Positions 26,242 through 35,170 of a stretch of 64,000 bases of DNA are shown here, in pieces. The stretch is from Chloroflexota bacterium. Lineage in GTDB: Bacteria; Chloroflexota; Anaerolineae; UBA4142; SHND01. The translations under genes were made by a program, and so were the position numbers. The stretch is from contig JAKOPZ010000072.1 in NCBI GenBank assembly GCA_029778615.1, positions 1 to 64,000 of the forward strand. Reading direction: 5' to 3'. Position 1 is the stretch's first letter; each line of letters starts with the position of its first letter. The notes beneath the pieces were generated by a model that was not told the DNA's origin, did no database searches, and was given only the letters and a program-made list of their open reading frames with translations.

Positions 26242-26742
26242 ATGTCTCAACAAAAATTATCCGTCGGCGACCCCGCACCGGATTTCAAATTACGCGGCGT
26301 CATCACCAAACCCGAAGTCAAACGCGTAGACGTACAACTGAGCGATTATCGCGGCACGCAGAATGTCGTCATCGCGTTTCATCCGTTCGCCTTTACCGCG
26401 ACCTGAGACCGCCAAATTCCCGCAATGGAAGCGTTTGCCGAAGACTTTGTGGGATTACACAGCCAAGTTTTGGCTGTCTCGTGTGACCCGGTGAGTTCCA
26501 AAGAAGCGTGGGGCAAATGGCTCGGCGGCATTTCGTATCCACTCGTCTCTGATTTCTGGCCCCATGGCGAAATGTCAACCAAGTACGGTGTGTTCAATCT
26601 CGAATTCGGTCGCCCCGACCGTTCTTTTTTTATTGTGGACAAACAAGGCATCCTTCGTTGGGTCAAAATCTTCAAGCCCGGCGAATTACCGGACGTTGTA
26701 CAAGTGTTGGACGCGCTGCGCGAAATGACAAATGACGAGTAG
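26242..26742 (+). CDS. Peroxiredoxin with in-frame TGA at the peroxidatic cysteine (probable selenoprotein)
   Basis: From the ATG at 26242 one frame runs 166 codons to 26742, broken only by TGA at 26404-26406 (codon 55). Around it reads HPFAFTATUDRQIPAMEAF, so the TGA falls exactly at the C of the PxxxTxxC peroxidatic motif (Pro48, Thr52, position 55). Upstream is VGDPAPDFKLRG and downstream a complete AhpE/Prx5-like fold: LAVSCDP, ending with FFIVDKQGILRW. Cys81 in VSCDP is a possible partner. Read as selenocysteine, it is an intact 1-Cys-type peroxidase. Otherwise it is a nonsense-killed gene. selA, selB, selC and selD are not in the window. Confidence 0.82.
26407..26440 (+). promoter_or_regulatory. 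Candidate bacterial SECIS-like hairpin
   Basis: Right after the TGA, CAAATTCC (26413-26420) can pair with GGAA (26427-26430) and TTTG (26434-26437), giving an 8-bp stem with a 3-base bulge and a CGCAAT loop. Placement fits a bacterial SECIS, but the loop lacks the typical GGU-type apex, so support is weak. Confidence 0.3.
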
Positions 26743-26791
26743 CGCGCGTACAGCAATTTATTTTTTCCCTTTGTCATCAGCCATCCGTCAA

Positions 26792-27550
26792 ATGCGTTCC
26801 GTCTCCCTTTTCAACTTGGATGTCGTTCCGTATGCCGACGCACTCGCGCGGCAGCACCAAATCGTTGACGCGCGCAAAGGCGGCGCGGGCGAGGATACCC
26901 TGCTCTTGCTTGAACACAATCCCGTGTTCACACTGGGACGCAACGCGCAGCCCCAACACATTCTCGCGTCACGCGAATTTTTGGAAACCATCGGCATCGA
27001 AATCCATCGCGTCGAACGCGGCGGCGATGTGACGTATCACGGACCCGGACAGCTCGTCGGGTATCCGATTCTCGATTTGCGAAATTTCCGCATGGACGTT
27101 GGGTGGTACGTGCGCGCGCTCGAAGACGTTTTGATTCAAACGCTCAACAGTTACGGACTCGACGCGCACCGCGCGGGCTTGAACGAAAACGGCAAACGCG
27201 ATTCCAAACTTGTCGGCGTGTGGGTCGAAAATCCAACCGACGACGCGCTCGAAAAAAAATTGCAGCCCGAAGCCAAAATCGCGCAAATCGGCGCGCGCAT
27301 CGAACAATGGATTACGTATCACGGCTTGGCGTTGAACGTTGACCCGAACATGGCGCATTTTCAATTCATCGTCCCGTGCGGCATTCCCGACAAACCTGTC
27401 ACATCGCTCGCACGCGCGTTGAAAAAAAATGTTTCGATGGACGATGTGCGCGCCCGCGTCGCCCGCGCGTTTGAAAATGTGTTTGATGTCGAATTGCGCG
27501 TTTCGCATCTCGTACAAGCACAAGGTGTTGTTCCTACGTTTCATGTTTGA
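26792..27550 (+). CDS. lipB: Octanoyltransferase
   Basis: LipB transfers octanoate from ACP to lipoyl domains, supplying LipA. The 252 residues contain RGGDVTYHGPGQLVGYPI, the family signature with the conserved histidine, KLVGVWV, the TYHGLALNV segment, and the active-site Cys in VPCGI with the conserved lysine nearby. The ATG at 26792 is chosen for family length. It follows the TGA peroxiredoxin by about 50 bases. Confidence 0.95.
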   Translation: MRSVSLFNLDVVPYADALARQHQIVDARKGGAGEDTLLLLEHNPVFTLGRNAQPQHILASREFLETIGIEIHRVERGGDVTYHGPGQLVGYPILDLRNFRMDVGWYVRALEDVLIQTLNSYGLDAHRAGLNENGKRDSKLVGVWVENPTDDALEKKLQPEAKIAQIGARIEQWITYHGLALNVDPNMAHFQFIVPCGIPDKPVTSLARALKKNVSMDDVRARVARAFENVFDVELRVSHLVQAQGVVPTFHV

Positions 27551-27583
27551 TGGACAACGCAAGCGCGCGTTGGGACAGGACGA

Positions 27584-29185
27584 ATGAAAAAACGCGCATG
27601 GGTCTGCTTACTCGCCTGCGCGTTCATGCTATACAGCTGTACGCCAAACCCGTCACAAACCTTATCACCGACCATGACACCTGCCACAACTCCAAACGTT
27701 AACGTCTCTGCGGCTGCGCTCAAGAATCAAAACAATCTTATCCCGCGCCCGCAATCGCGGGTGCCCGCGCCGGGCATGTTTGTTTTGACTGCGACCACCG
27801 CGCTCCAAGTTCAAACCGGCAATGCGGAACTGAAACGCATCGCCGACGCGTTCGCCGCACCCCTGCGCCGCGCCACCGGATTCCCGCTGCCTGTTTCTTT
27901 GGGCGACGACGCGCGCGGCAATTTCCTATTCACTCTCGTTGACGACCCCACGTTGGGCGATGAAGGATACGAACTACGCGTCACAGCGGATGGCGTCGCA
28001 CTGCGCGCACACAAACCCGCCGGGATTTTTTACGGCACCCAAACCCTGCGCCAACTTTTGCCCGCGCCCGTCGAACAAGCCACACTGCAAACCGGTGCGT
28101 GGGACATCGCGGCGGGGACAATCCGCGATGTGCCGCGTTTCGTCTGGCGCGGCACAATGCTTGATATCGCGCGTCATTTTTTCAAAGTGCAAGATGTCAA
28201 GCGTTACATTGACGTTTTGGCGTACTATAAATTGAATCGCCTGCACTTGCATTTATCGGACGACCAAGGTTGGCGCATCGAAATCAAATCGTGGGACAGA
28301 CTCGCAACGCATGGCGGCAGCACCGCCGTTGGCGGCGCACCGGGCGGCTATTACACCCAAGACGAATATCGCGACCTCGTGAACTATGCGGCGGAGCGAT
28401 GTATTCAAATCATTCCCGAAATTGAAATGCCCGGGCATTCGAATGCCGCGCTCGCTTCTTATGCGGAATTGAACGCGGACGAAACCGCGCGCAGCGTGTA
28501 CACAGGCACCGATGTCGGTTTCAGTTCACTAGCCATTGACCAAGCCAACACGTATCAATTTGTTGACGATGTGATTCGCGAACTCGCCGCGCTGACGCCC
28601 GCGCCGTACATTCACATTGGCGGTGATGAAGCACATTCCACACCCGATGACGCGTACATTCGTTTTATCGAGCGCGTCGAAAAAATTGTTCACGCGCACG
28701 GGAAACAAATGATTGGCTGGGAGGAAATTGCGCGCGCGAACCTTTCGCCGACGACGCTGATGCAGCAGTGGAAGAGCGATGCGGTTGCCGACGCGGTGAA
28801 ACGGGGCGCGCGCGTGATTCTGTCCCCCGCCTCCAAAGTGTATCTCGACATGAAATACGACCCGTCAACCAAATTGGGCTTGGATTGGGCGGGCATTGTG
28901 GATGTGAAAACTTCGTACGCGTGGGAACCGAGCACCGAAATCGCGGGCGTGGCAGAAAGCGACATTGTCGGGCTCGAAGCGCCGCTGTGGTCTGAAACAC
29001 TCGTCACGCGCGCCGATATCGAATACATGGCGTTCCCGCGCCTCATCGGGATTGCCGAAATCGGCTGGTCGCCGGAAAAAAATCGCGCGTGGGACGAATA
29101 CAAAAATCGGCTTGCCTCACACGGCGCGCGCTTGCGGGCGATGGGCGTCAATTATTTTGCGTCGCCGCAAGTGCCGTGGGAATAA
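27584..29185 (+). CDS. Beta-N-acetylhexosaminidase (GH20), lipoprotein
   Basis: The 533-residue protein starts MKKRAWVCLLACAFMLYSC, a lipoprotein signal with lipobox LYSC at 16-19. After a Thr/Pro-rich linker comes a GH20b domain, then the catalytic TIM barrel: the HLSDDQGWRIEIK strand near 222 and the HIGGDEAHS motif with the Asp-Glu catalytic pair near residue 345. Later WEEIAR and the Trp-rich loops (AYAWEPST, APLWSET) complete the pocket. It removes terminal GlcNAc/GalNAc from glycans such as chitin or peptidoglycan fragments, outside the membrane. Confidence 0.94.
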   Translation: MKKRAWVCLLACAFMLYSCTPNPSQTLSPTMTPATTPNVNVSAAALKNQNNLIPRPQSRVPAPGMFVLTATTALQVQTGNAELKRIADAFAAPLRRATGFPLPVSLGDDARGNFLFTLVDDPTLGDEGYELRVTADGVALRAHKPAGIFYGTQTLRQLLPAPVEQATLQTGAWDIAAGTIRDVPRFVWRGTMLDIARHFFKVQDVKRYIDVLAYYKLNRLHLHLSDDQGWRIEIKSWDRLATHGGSTAVGGAPGGYYTQDEYRDLVNYAAERCIQIIPEIEMPGHSNAALASYAELNADETARSVYTGTDVGFSSLAIDQANTYQFVDDVIRELAALTPAPYIHIGGDEAHSTPDDAYIRFIERVEKIVHAHGKQMIGWEEIARANLSPTTLMQQWKSDAVADAVKRGARVILSPASKVYLDMKYDPSTKLGLDWAGIVDVKTSYAWEPSTEIAGVAESDIVGLEAPLWSETLVTRADIEYMAFPRLIGIAEIGWSPEKNRAWDEYKNRLASHGARLRAMGVNYFASPQVPWE

Positions 29186-29191
29186 AACACA

Positions 29192-29746
29192 ATGTCCGTG
29201 CCGACACTTGAAACCGAACGCCTTGTCCTCCGCGCGTTCACCCTCGCGGATGCGAAACGCGTACAAGAGCTCGCGGGCGCGTTTGAAATCGCCGACACGA
29301 CGGGACACATGCCGCATCCTTATCTCGACGGCATGGCAGAAGAATGGATTCAATCGCTCGACGACGAGTTCAAGCACGGCGACGGCGCGACCTTTGCAAT
29401 GACCCAACGCGCGAGCGGCGAATTGATGGGCGCCATTGGCTTGACGATTTCGCAACACAATCAGCGCGCGGAAATGGGCTATTGGATTGGCGTGCCGTAC
29501 TGGAATCACGGTTACACGAGCGAAGCCGCGCGCGCCGTGGTGCAATTCGCGTTTCAAGAATTGAAATTGAATCGCGTCTACGCGTCGCACTTTTCGCGCA
29601 ATCCTGCATCCGGACGCGTGATGCAAAAAATCGGTATGCAGTACGAAGGCACGCTGCGTGAACATTTTGTGCGCTGGGCAGAGCCCGAAGATTTGGTGTA
29701 TTACGGAATTCTGAAAAGTGAGTGGCAGCGTTCGGCAGATTTGTAA
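29192..29746 (+). CDS. GNAT acetyltransferase (RimJ/RimL-like)
   Basis: The 184-residue protein begins TLETERLVLRAFTLADAKRV, the usual RimJ/RimL-type start. Motif A appears as MGYWIGVPYWNHGYTSEAARAVV and motif B as NPASGRVMQKIGMQYEGTLREHF. Such enzymes acetylate ribosomal protein termini or small molecules; the substrate is unknown here. The gene follows the hexosaminidase by 6 bases. Confidence 0.9.
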   Translation: MSVPTLETERLVLRAFTLADAKRVQELAGAFEIADTTGHMPHPYLDGMAEEWIQSLDDEFKHGDGATFAMTQRASGELMGAIGLTISQHNQRAEMGYWIGVPYWNHGYTSEAARAVVQFAFQELKLNRVYASHFSRNPASGRVMQKIGMQYEGTLREHFVRWAEPEDLVYYGILKSEWQRSADL

Positions 29747-29783
29747 TTTGTCGTTCACAGTGAACAATTCCAAATTTGTCCAA
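29744..29783 (+). repeat. Possible heptad-period array, locus 6
   Basis: Directly after the GNAT stop: GTAATTT, GTCGTTC, ACAATTC, CAAATTT in 7-base phase around a GTTCAC-A-GTGAAC palindrome. Weaker than the other loci. Confidence 0.45.
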
Positions 29784-29796
29784 TAGGAGAACCAAC

Positions 29797-31044
29797 ATGT
29801 CATATGACCCAACAGGACTCGACCCCCAACGCACGATCAACGATTTAAAAGAATTGCGCGCGCTCACGGGCGATGAAAATGGCGCGCAGCGCGTCGCGTT
29901 CTCCGACATGTGGGTTACGGCGCGCCAATTTATGCGCGACAAACTTGCCGACTTGCCCATCGAAGTCGAAGTGGACGAAGCGGGCAATCAATGGGCAACG
30001 CTCGTCGGCAAATCCGACGACGCGTTGTTAATCGGCGGACACATTGACTCGGTGCCGAATGGGGGCTGGCTCGATGGCAGTTTAAATTTGCTCGCGGGCG
30101 TTCAAGTGATGCGCCACCTCGCGTCACAAGGCACGCCGCCCGTGACCATTCGTCTCGTTGATTGGGCGGATGAAGAAGGCGCGCGGTTCGGGCGTTCGCT
30201 GTTCGGTTCGTCAGCGGTTTCGGGGCACATGAATCCCGACGACTTGCGAAACCTCCAAGACAAAGACGGCATTCGTCTGCAAGACGCGCTCGAACGCGTC
30301 GGCGTGAACCTTGACCGCGCGCTCGACGCCAAGAAACAATTGCAAAACGCGAAAGCGTATTTGGAATTGCACATCGAACAAGGTCCCGTTCTCGAAACTA
30401 TGAACTTGCCGCTCGGCACCGTGTTGGGAACATTTGGCGTCGAACGGCATTCGATTCGTTTTGTCGGACAAGCCGCGCACGCGGGTTCGACGCCGATGCA
30501 CTTGCGACGCGACGCGCTCGCCGCGTGCGCGAAACTCGAACTCGAAATCCGCGAAATCGCCAAACGCAACGGCGGCGTCTGCACGATGGGACGCGTCGAA
30601 ACGAAACCGGGCATCGTCACGTCCGTTGTCGAAACATGCGATTGCTTGCTCGACCAACGCCATCTCGACGCGGACGCGCTGGCGAAAATGCTCCAAGAGG
30701 CAAAAGACGCGAGCGAAAAATTCGCGCAGCAAGAAAACGTGAGCGTCGCGTGGACGCGCCTTTGGCAAATCGAACCGATTCTGTTCAACGAAGACTTGCG
30801 CAAAATGACCGACGAGGCGATTCAAGAAACAGCGGGCGCGAGTCATCGCCTGCCGAGCGGTCCGCTGCACGACGCCGCCGAAGTTGCGCGCGCGGGCGTG
30901 CCAACGGTGATGTTATTTGTGCAATCGCTGCGCGGGTTGTCGCACACGAAACTCGAAGACACCAAACCAGAACATTTGGTAATGAGCGTGGAAGCGTTGG
31001 ACCGTCTTGCCTTCAAGACGATAGAGTGGATGCAAAAAGGATAA
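29797..31044 (+). CDS. M20-family N-carbamoyl-L-amino-acid hydrolase/allantoate amidohydrolase-like
   Basis: The ATG at 29797 has an AGGAG site. The 415-residue protein has the di-metal M20 arrangement: GGHIDSVPNGGWLDG (His and bridging Asp), DEEGARFGRSLFGSSA (Glu-Glu), ELHIEQGPVLE (His) and a lid domain starting RHSIRFVGQAAHAGSTPM. These features match the HyuC/AmaB/AllC hydrolases, which cleave N-carbamoyl amino acids or ureides. The substrate is uncertain. No hydantoinase gene is adjacent. Confidence 0.92.
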   Translation: MSYDPTGLDPQRTINDLKELRALTGDENGAQRVAFSDMWVTARQFMRDKLADLPIEVEVDEAGNQWATLVGKSDDALLIGGHIDSVPNGGWLDGSLNLLAGVQVMRHLASQGTPPVTIRLVDWADEEGARFGRSLFGSSAVSGHMNPDDLRNLQDKDGIRLQDALERVGVNLDRALDAKKQLQNAKAYLELHIEQGPVLETMNLPLGTVLGTFGVERHSIRFVGQAAHAGSTPMHLRRDALAACAKLELEIREIAKRNGGVCTMGRVETKPGIVTSVVETCDCLLDQRHLDADALAKMLQEAKDASEKFAQQENVSVAWTRLWQIEPILFNEDLRKMTDEAIQETAGASHRLPSGPLHDAAEVARAGVPTVMLFVQSLRGLSHTKLEDTKPEHLVMSVEALDRLAFKTIEWMQKG

Positions 31045-31049
31045 ACATG

Positions 31050-31095
31050 GTGACGAATTTCTGTAGCGCGTTCGGGGAACGCATAAATTCGTCAC
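31050..31095 (+). repeat. Palindrome of the GTGACGAATT family
   Basis: GTGACGAATTT (31050-31060) and its complement (31085-31095) enclose a GCGTTC-GGGG-AACGC inner stem. The same word is in the 3352-3687 duplication and at about 48592. Confidence 0.75.
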
Positions 31096-31105
31096 TGCAA
31101 ATTCC

Positions 31106-31954
31106 ATGAAATTCGCTGCGTTTGATTTGGAAATCGCGAAAGCGTTTCCCGACGGCGGTCACTGGAAAGATTCCGCGCCGTTGGGAATTACCTGCGCCGC
31201 GCTCGCGTTGAGCGACGCGGACGAACCGCGTTTTTTTCACGCCGCGCCGCAATTGTCGCGCGCCGCGTGCGGCGAACTTGTGCGCGAATTGCAGCGCGTG
31301 GTAAACGACGGTTACACGCTCGTTACGTGGAACGGCACCGCGTTTGATTTTGCCGTGCTCGCGGAAGAATCGGACCTGCCGCGCGAATGCGCGGAACTCG
31401 CGCTCGCACATGTGGACTTGATGCTGATTGTGACATTCAAGCGCGGACATTATTTGGGATTACAAAAAGCGTTGCTCGGCGCGGGCATTACGGGCAAACT
31501 ACAGGCGGTAACGTTGAACGACGGCACGCGCCTTTACGAAATGAGCGGCAAGCACGCGCCCGAACTTTGGGCAAAGGGTGAATACAACGCGGTGCTGAGT
31601 TATCTGCGCGAGGATGTGATGCCGCTCTTGCAGCTCGCTAACATTGTTTGGCAGACGAAACAAATTCGCTGGACAAGCAATCAAGGCAAACCCGCCGCGC
31701 TCGCGGTCGAAAAATTATGGTGCGTGCGCGAATGTTTCGCGTTTCCCCTGCCCGATACGGCATGGATGAAAACGGAACCCGCACAGCGCGAAAAATTTGT
31801 CGAATGGATGCCGCCGCTCGACGGATATTTTCCCCCGCCCGCGCCCGCACAACGCGACGTGCGCGAGCTGCCGTTATTTGCTTACGCGGCAGAGAGCGCA
31901 TACTGGCGTGCGTTTCGCGCGGCGTTACGCGCGCACAAGGAGCAAAGAAAATGA
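31106..31954 (+). CDS. DnaQ-fold 3'-5' exonuclease-like protein
   Basis: The 282-residue protein begins MKFAAFDLEIAKAF, giving the D-x-E of exonuclease motif I. Motif II is seen as VTWNGTAFDFAVLAE near 75, and motif III as YLREDVMPLLQL near 170. The arrangement fits predicted RNase-H-fold exonucleases of the DEDD group. A short proline-rich tail follows, then a conserved FAYAAESAYWRAF end. The stop overlaps the bcp ATG by 4 bases (ATGA). Confidence 0.75.
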   Translation: MKFAAFDLEIAKAFPDGGHWKDSAPLGITCAALALSDADEPRFFHAAPQLSRAACGELVRELQRVVNDGYTLVTWNGTAFDFAVLAEESDLPRECAELALAHVDLMLIVTFKRGHYLGLQKALLGAGITGKLQAVTLNDGTRLYEMSGKHAPELWAKGEYNAVLSYLREDVMPLLQLANIVWQTKQIRWTSNQGKPAALAVEKLWCVRECFAFPLPDTAWMKTEPAQREKFVEWMPPLDGYFPPPAPAQRDVRELPLFAYAAESAYWRAFRAALRAHKEQRK

Positions 31955-32424
31955 GTGTGGAAATTGGCGACCAGGCACCGGATTTCAAGTTAAAGAGCGA
32001 CAGCGGCGAGGATGTCAAGCTTTCTGCGTTCAGAGGAAAAAAAGTTGTCTTGTATTTTTATCCCGAAGATGATACGCCGGGCTGCACAAAACAAGCATGT
32101 GACTTTCGCGACAATTTTGCCGCGCTGCAAGGCGCTCATGCCGTCGTGTTGGGCGTCAGCCCCGACAGCATTGAATCGCATGTGAAATTCAAAAAGAAAT
32201 ATGATTTGAATTTTCCACTGCTCTCCGACCCCGACCACAAGGTCGCGGAAAAATATGGCGCGTGGGGCGAAAAAAATAATTACGGCAAAAAATATATTGG
32301 CTTGATTCGCAGTCACTTTGTGATTGACGAGAAGGGGAAACTCATTGACGTGCGCCGCCGCGTTTCCTCCAAAGACAGTATGCGGCTCGCGCTCGAAGCA
32401 TTGACGAAATCTGCCGCGCGCTAA
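31951..32424 (+). CDS. bcp: Thioredoxin-dependent peroxiredoxin (Bcp/PrxQ)
   Basis: The ATG at 31951 overlaps the previous stop. The 157-residue protein has peroxidatic Cys45 in DDTPGCTKQACDFRD and the PrxQ-type resolving Cys50 five residues on. It reduces peroxides using thioredoxin. It is an ordinary-cysteine relative of the TGA peroxiredoxin 5 kb upstream and a useful comparison for motif position. Confidence 0.95.
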   Translation: MSVEIGDQAPDFKLKSDSGEDVKLSAFRGKKVVLYFYPEDDTPGCTKQACDFRDNFAALQGAHAVVLGVSPDSIESHVKFKKKYDLNFPLLSDPDHKVAEKYGAWGEKNNYGKKYIGLIRSHFVIDEKGKLIDVRRRVSSKDSMRLALEALTKSAAR

Positions 32425-33227
32425 TGCGTTCGCCGCTACGTTTGACCCTCACCAATTCGCAAGCCGCCCTGCACGATGCGTTCGTGCGCGACCTCTCGCA
32501 GTGGCTGGCAAGGCGCCTGGACCTCAAGATTGAATTTGTCGCGGATACCGCGTGGGACGAACGCGAAGCGCGGCTCGATGCGGGGGAAATTGATTTGGGC
32601 TGGATTTGCGGCGCGCCGTACGTGGAAAAAATCGCGCGCGGCGTGCCGCTCAAAATTCTCGCCGCGCCCGTGATGGTACGGCCGCGCTATCAAAATCGCC
32701 CCGTGTATTTTTCCGATGTGGTTGTCCGCGCGGATTCCAAATACAAAACGTTCGACGATTTACGCGGCGCGCGCTGGGCGTACAACGAACCGCATTCACA
32801 TTCGGGCTACCATGCGGTGCGCTATTTCTTGAGCACGCGCAATCTGGACCAAGATTTTTTTCGAGAGGTCATCGCGTCCGGCGCGCACCAAAATTCAATA
32901 CAAATGATTTTGGATGCAAGCGCGGATGCTTCGGCAATTGACAGCACTGTTTTGGAGCTGCTGTTGGCGCAAGACAAATCGCTCGCCCGGCGCGTGCGTG
33001 TCGTCGAATCCATTGGTCCAAGTCCCATGCCGCCATTTGTCAGCGGCGCGCACGTTAGCGCAGAAATACGCGCGCAGATTCAAAATGCGTTGATGGAAAT
33101 GGCACAAGACGCGCGAGGTCAAGAAATTCTGCGAGGCGCTCACATGGCGCGCCTCGCGTGTGTCGGCGATGCGGACTATGACACGATACGCGCGATGCTG
33201 CGCGCGGCGGAGGGCATTTCACTATGA
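32424..33227 (+). CDS. PhnD-like phosphonate/phosphite-type substrate-binding protein without signal peptide
   Basis: The 267-residue protein has the PhnD/TauT-like periplasmic binding fold: LTLTNSQAALHDAFVRDLSQ at the start, DLGWICGAPYVEKI near 55, a DDLRGARWAYNEPHSHSGY segment with the typical ligand loop, and an IDSTVLELL hinge. There is no signal peptide or lipobox, and no ABC permease or ATPase nearby, so it may act in the cytoplasm or the signal may be missing. Its ATG overlaps the bcp stop by one base. Its 3' end overlaps the convergent GH36 gene by 52 bases. Confidence 0.8.
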   Translation: MRSPLRLTLTNSQAALHDAFVRDLSQWLARRLDLKIEFVADTAWDEREARLDAGEIDLGWICGAPYVEKIARGVPLKILAAPVMVRPRYQNRPVYFSDVVVRADSKYKTFDDLRGARWAYNEPHSHSGYHAVRYFLSTRNLDQDFFREVIASGAHQNSIQMILDASADASAIDSTVLELLLAQDKSLARRVRVVESIGPSPMPPFVSGAHVSAEIRAQIQNALMEMAQDARGQEILRGAHMARLACVGDADYDTIRAMLRAAEGISL

Positions 33228-35170
33228 CGCGCGCGGACAGGCACACAATGCAAGACCACCGTTTGATGCGGCGCATGTTTTGAGATTTTTACGCGGCGTC
33301 GCTGAATCCCCAAATCTTTTTTCTTCCAGAAATCCAACACACGATACGCACGCGCATCGGGCAACCTAATCGTCGTCGTGCGCGTGCGGTTGCTCCAATT
33401 CAGCGCGGCAAGAATCCACGTTCCATCGTCGCGTTTCAATTCTAATTCCGACGGCTGTGCGTCGCGCTCGGAAAACCAACGGCGCACGCGCGCGGTGTGC
33501 TCCAGTGCGGGCAATATTCGCGCCAACTCGCGCCACGACGCCGCGTCCAACATGGTCAGATTGTCACTGTCCAACAACACCGAGCCCGCGAGCGCGGCAA
33601 TGCTGGCTAACGTCCGCGTTTCGTTTTGCGTCATTGCGTTCAAATCGCCGCGCCGCCGCACCATGACGCAATCGGGGTCATTCAACCACCAACGTTGATT
33701 GAACGGCGCGCGCAGCAGCGTGTTTTGTACCGCGTGTTGTGTGGACACTGCACCGCCGTTCGCGGGGTCGGCAGGTGCCCACGTGAAATTTACGTCTTGG
33801 CTGACACGCATTGAATCCACCAAACCCACCGATGCCAATTGCGGCGCGCCACAACCCATAATGATTTTTTCGTCACCGATGGCTTGAGCGATAATTTCCA
33901 TCCCGCGCCGATATGCCTGCGCGCGCGTCATGCGCGTATCAAAATGCTTTCCGGCTAACGCGCCCGCAAACAAAAAATCGAGTTTCACCGCGTCAAAATC
34001 CCATTCGCCGCAAATGGTCTGAAACAACGTATACAGCCAATCTCCCACATCCGCGCGCGTCAAGTCGAGCGCATGAATCGGTTCGCCCCAATGCGTCCAG
34101 GCGCGCACCGCGTTTCCGTTTTCGTCACGCAGAAAAAATTCGGGATGCGCACGCGCCAACTGCGAATTCGCGCCGGCGCCGAACGGGGCAACCCAAATGC
34201 CTGCCATTTTTCCCGCCGCGTGAATTTCATCGGCGAGCGCGTGCATCCCCTGCGAAAATTTTTCCGGCTGAATGCTTGTCCAATCGCCAAGCGCGGTTTG
34301 ATAACCGTCGTCAATTACAATCAAATTCAACGGCAGATTCTGAGCGCGGATTGCCTCTACATTCGCGCGAATATCTTGCGCGGTGTTTTCACCATAATAG
34401 TAATACCACGAGCACCAACCTTGAAGCGTTTTGTGTTTGCCGCGACGCGGCATCTGTGCGGCAACGCGCGTGGCGTACTCTTGATACAACGTGTTCGCGT
34501 CGCCAAAACGAATCAGCAGCCGTGCGGATTCAAACGGCGCGCCCGCGTCCAGACACGCGCCATCGCCAAATGCCGTCGCGCGCACACGCTCAAGCGCGTC
34601 ACCTACAACCGAAAAACGAATTTGCGAAAATTGACGCGCGCCGGTTTCAAAACCAAACAGCAGCGCGTTTTCATCGCCCACCGGGGCAAGCAGCGTGAAC
34701 GCGTTGCTGGTGCGTTCGTCCGCGTGCGGCGCGCCATAAGGCAAATGTTTTTCTAAAAAATCATCGCCATCGAAAATAATTTCGGGCACGCACAACGGAC
34801 GCATTTCCGTTTTCGACCACGACTGCCAACCGTGATGCAAATATACAAGGTCTGCCGCGCGCCCGAAATTGATTTTGCCGCCCGCACGCGTATCGCAATC
34901 CAACACGTCGAATGTTTCCAGATAAATTGGCGTGTCGCCGGAATTTTGAATTTCGAGCCACAGCGAATCCCCCGCGAAACGCAGCTCCATTTTCACGCGG
35001 TCATCACTGCCGTATAGTCCGCCCTCTTTGCGGCGCGTTGCCGTGCGGACGCTGCCTTGGCGCGCGTTCGCGTCGCGATATACGACGCGCGCCAAGGCGC
35101 GCGCCAAGATGACGCGGCGTCCATCCAAAACATCAAACGTGCCGTCGGCATGTAGACGAAAACGTGTCAC
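33176..35170 (-). CDS. Alpha-galactosidase (GH36)
   Basis: The GTG at 35170, whose GTGA overlaps the upstream stop and which has GGGAGG 6 bases before, is preferred to the ATG at 35200. The 664-residue GH36 enzyme contains an N-terminal beta-supersandwich, then the barrel with LQGWCSWYYYY, NLIVIDDGYQ, the nucleophile in DAVKLDFLF (about Asp398) and the acid-base Asp in MRVSQDVNF (about 459). It hydrolyses alpha-galactosides. No signal peptide, so cytoplasmic. It is coupled to a lipoprotein solute-binding gene, consistent with oligosaccharide use. Confidence 0.93.
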   Translation of the reverse strand: MTRFRLHADGTFDVLDGRRVILARALARVVYRDANARQGSVRTATRRKEGGLYGSDDRVKMELRFAGDSLWLEIQNSGDTPIYLETFDVLDCDTRAGGKINFGRAADLVYLHHGWQSWSKTEMRPLCVPEIIFDGDDFLEKHLPYGAPHADERTSNAFTLLAPVGDENALLFGFETGARQFSQIRFSVVGDALERVRATAFGDGACLDAGAPFESARLLIRFGDANTLYQEYATRVAAQMPRRGKHKTLQGWCSWYYYYGENTAQDIRANVEAIRAQNLPLNLIVIDDGYQTALGDWTSIQPEKFSQGMHALADEIHAAGKMAGIWVAPFGAGANSQLARAHPEFFLRDENGNAVRAWTHWGEPIHALDLTRADVGDWLYTLFQTICGEWDFDAVKLDFLFAGALAGKHFDTRMTRAQAYRRGMEIIAQAIGDEKIIMGCGAPQLASVGLVDSMRVSQDVNFTWAPADPANGGAVSTQHAVQNTLLRAPFNQRWWLNDPDCVMVRRRGDLNAMTQNETRTLASIAALAGSVLLDSDNLTMLDAASWRELARILPALEHTARVRRWFSERDAQPSELELKRDDGTWILAALNWSNRTRTTTIRLPDARAYRVLDFWKKKDLGIQRRRVKISKHAPHQTVVLHCVPVRARHSEMPSAARSIARIVS

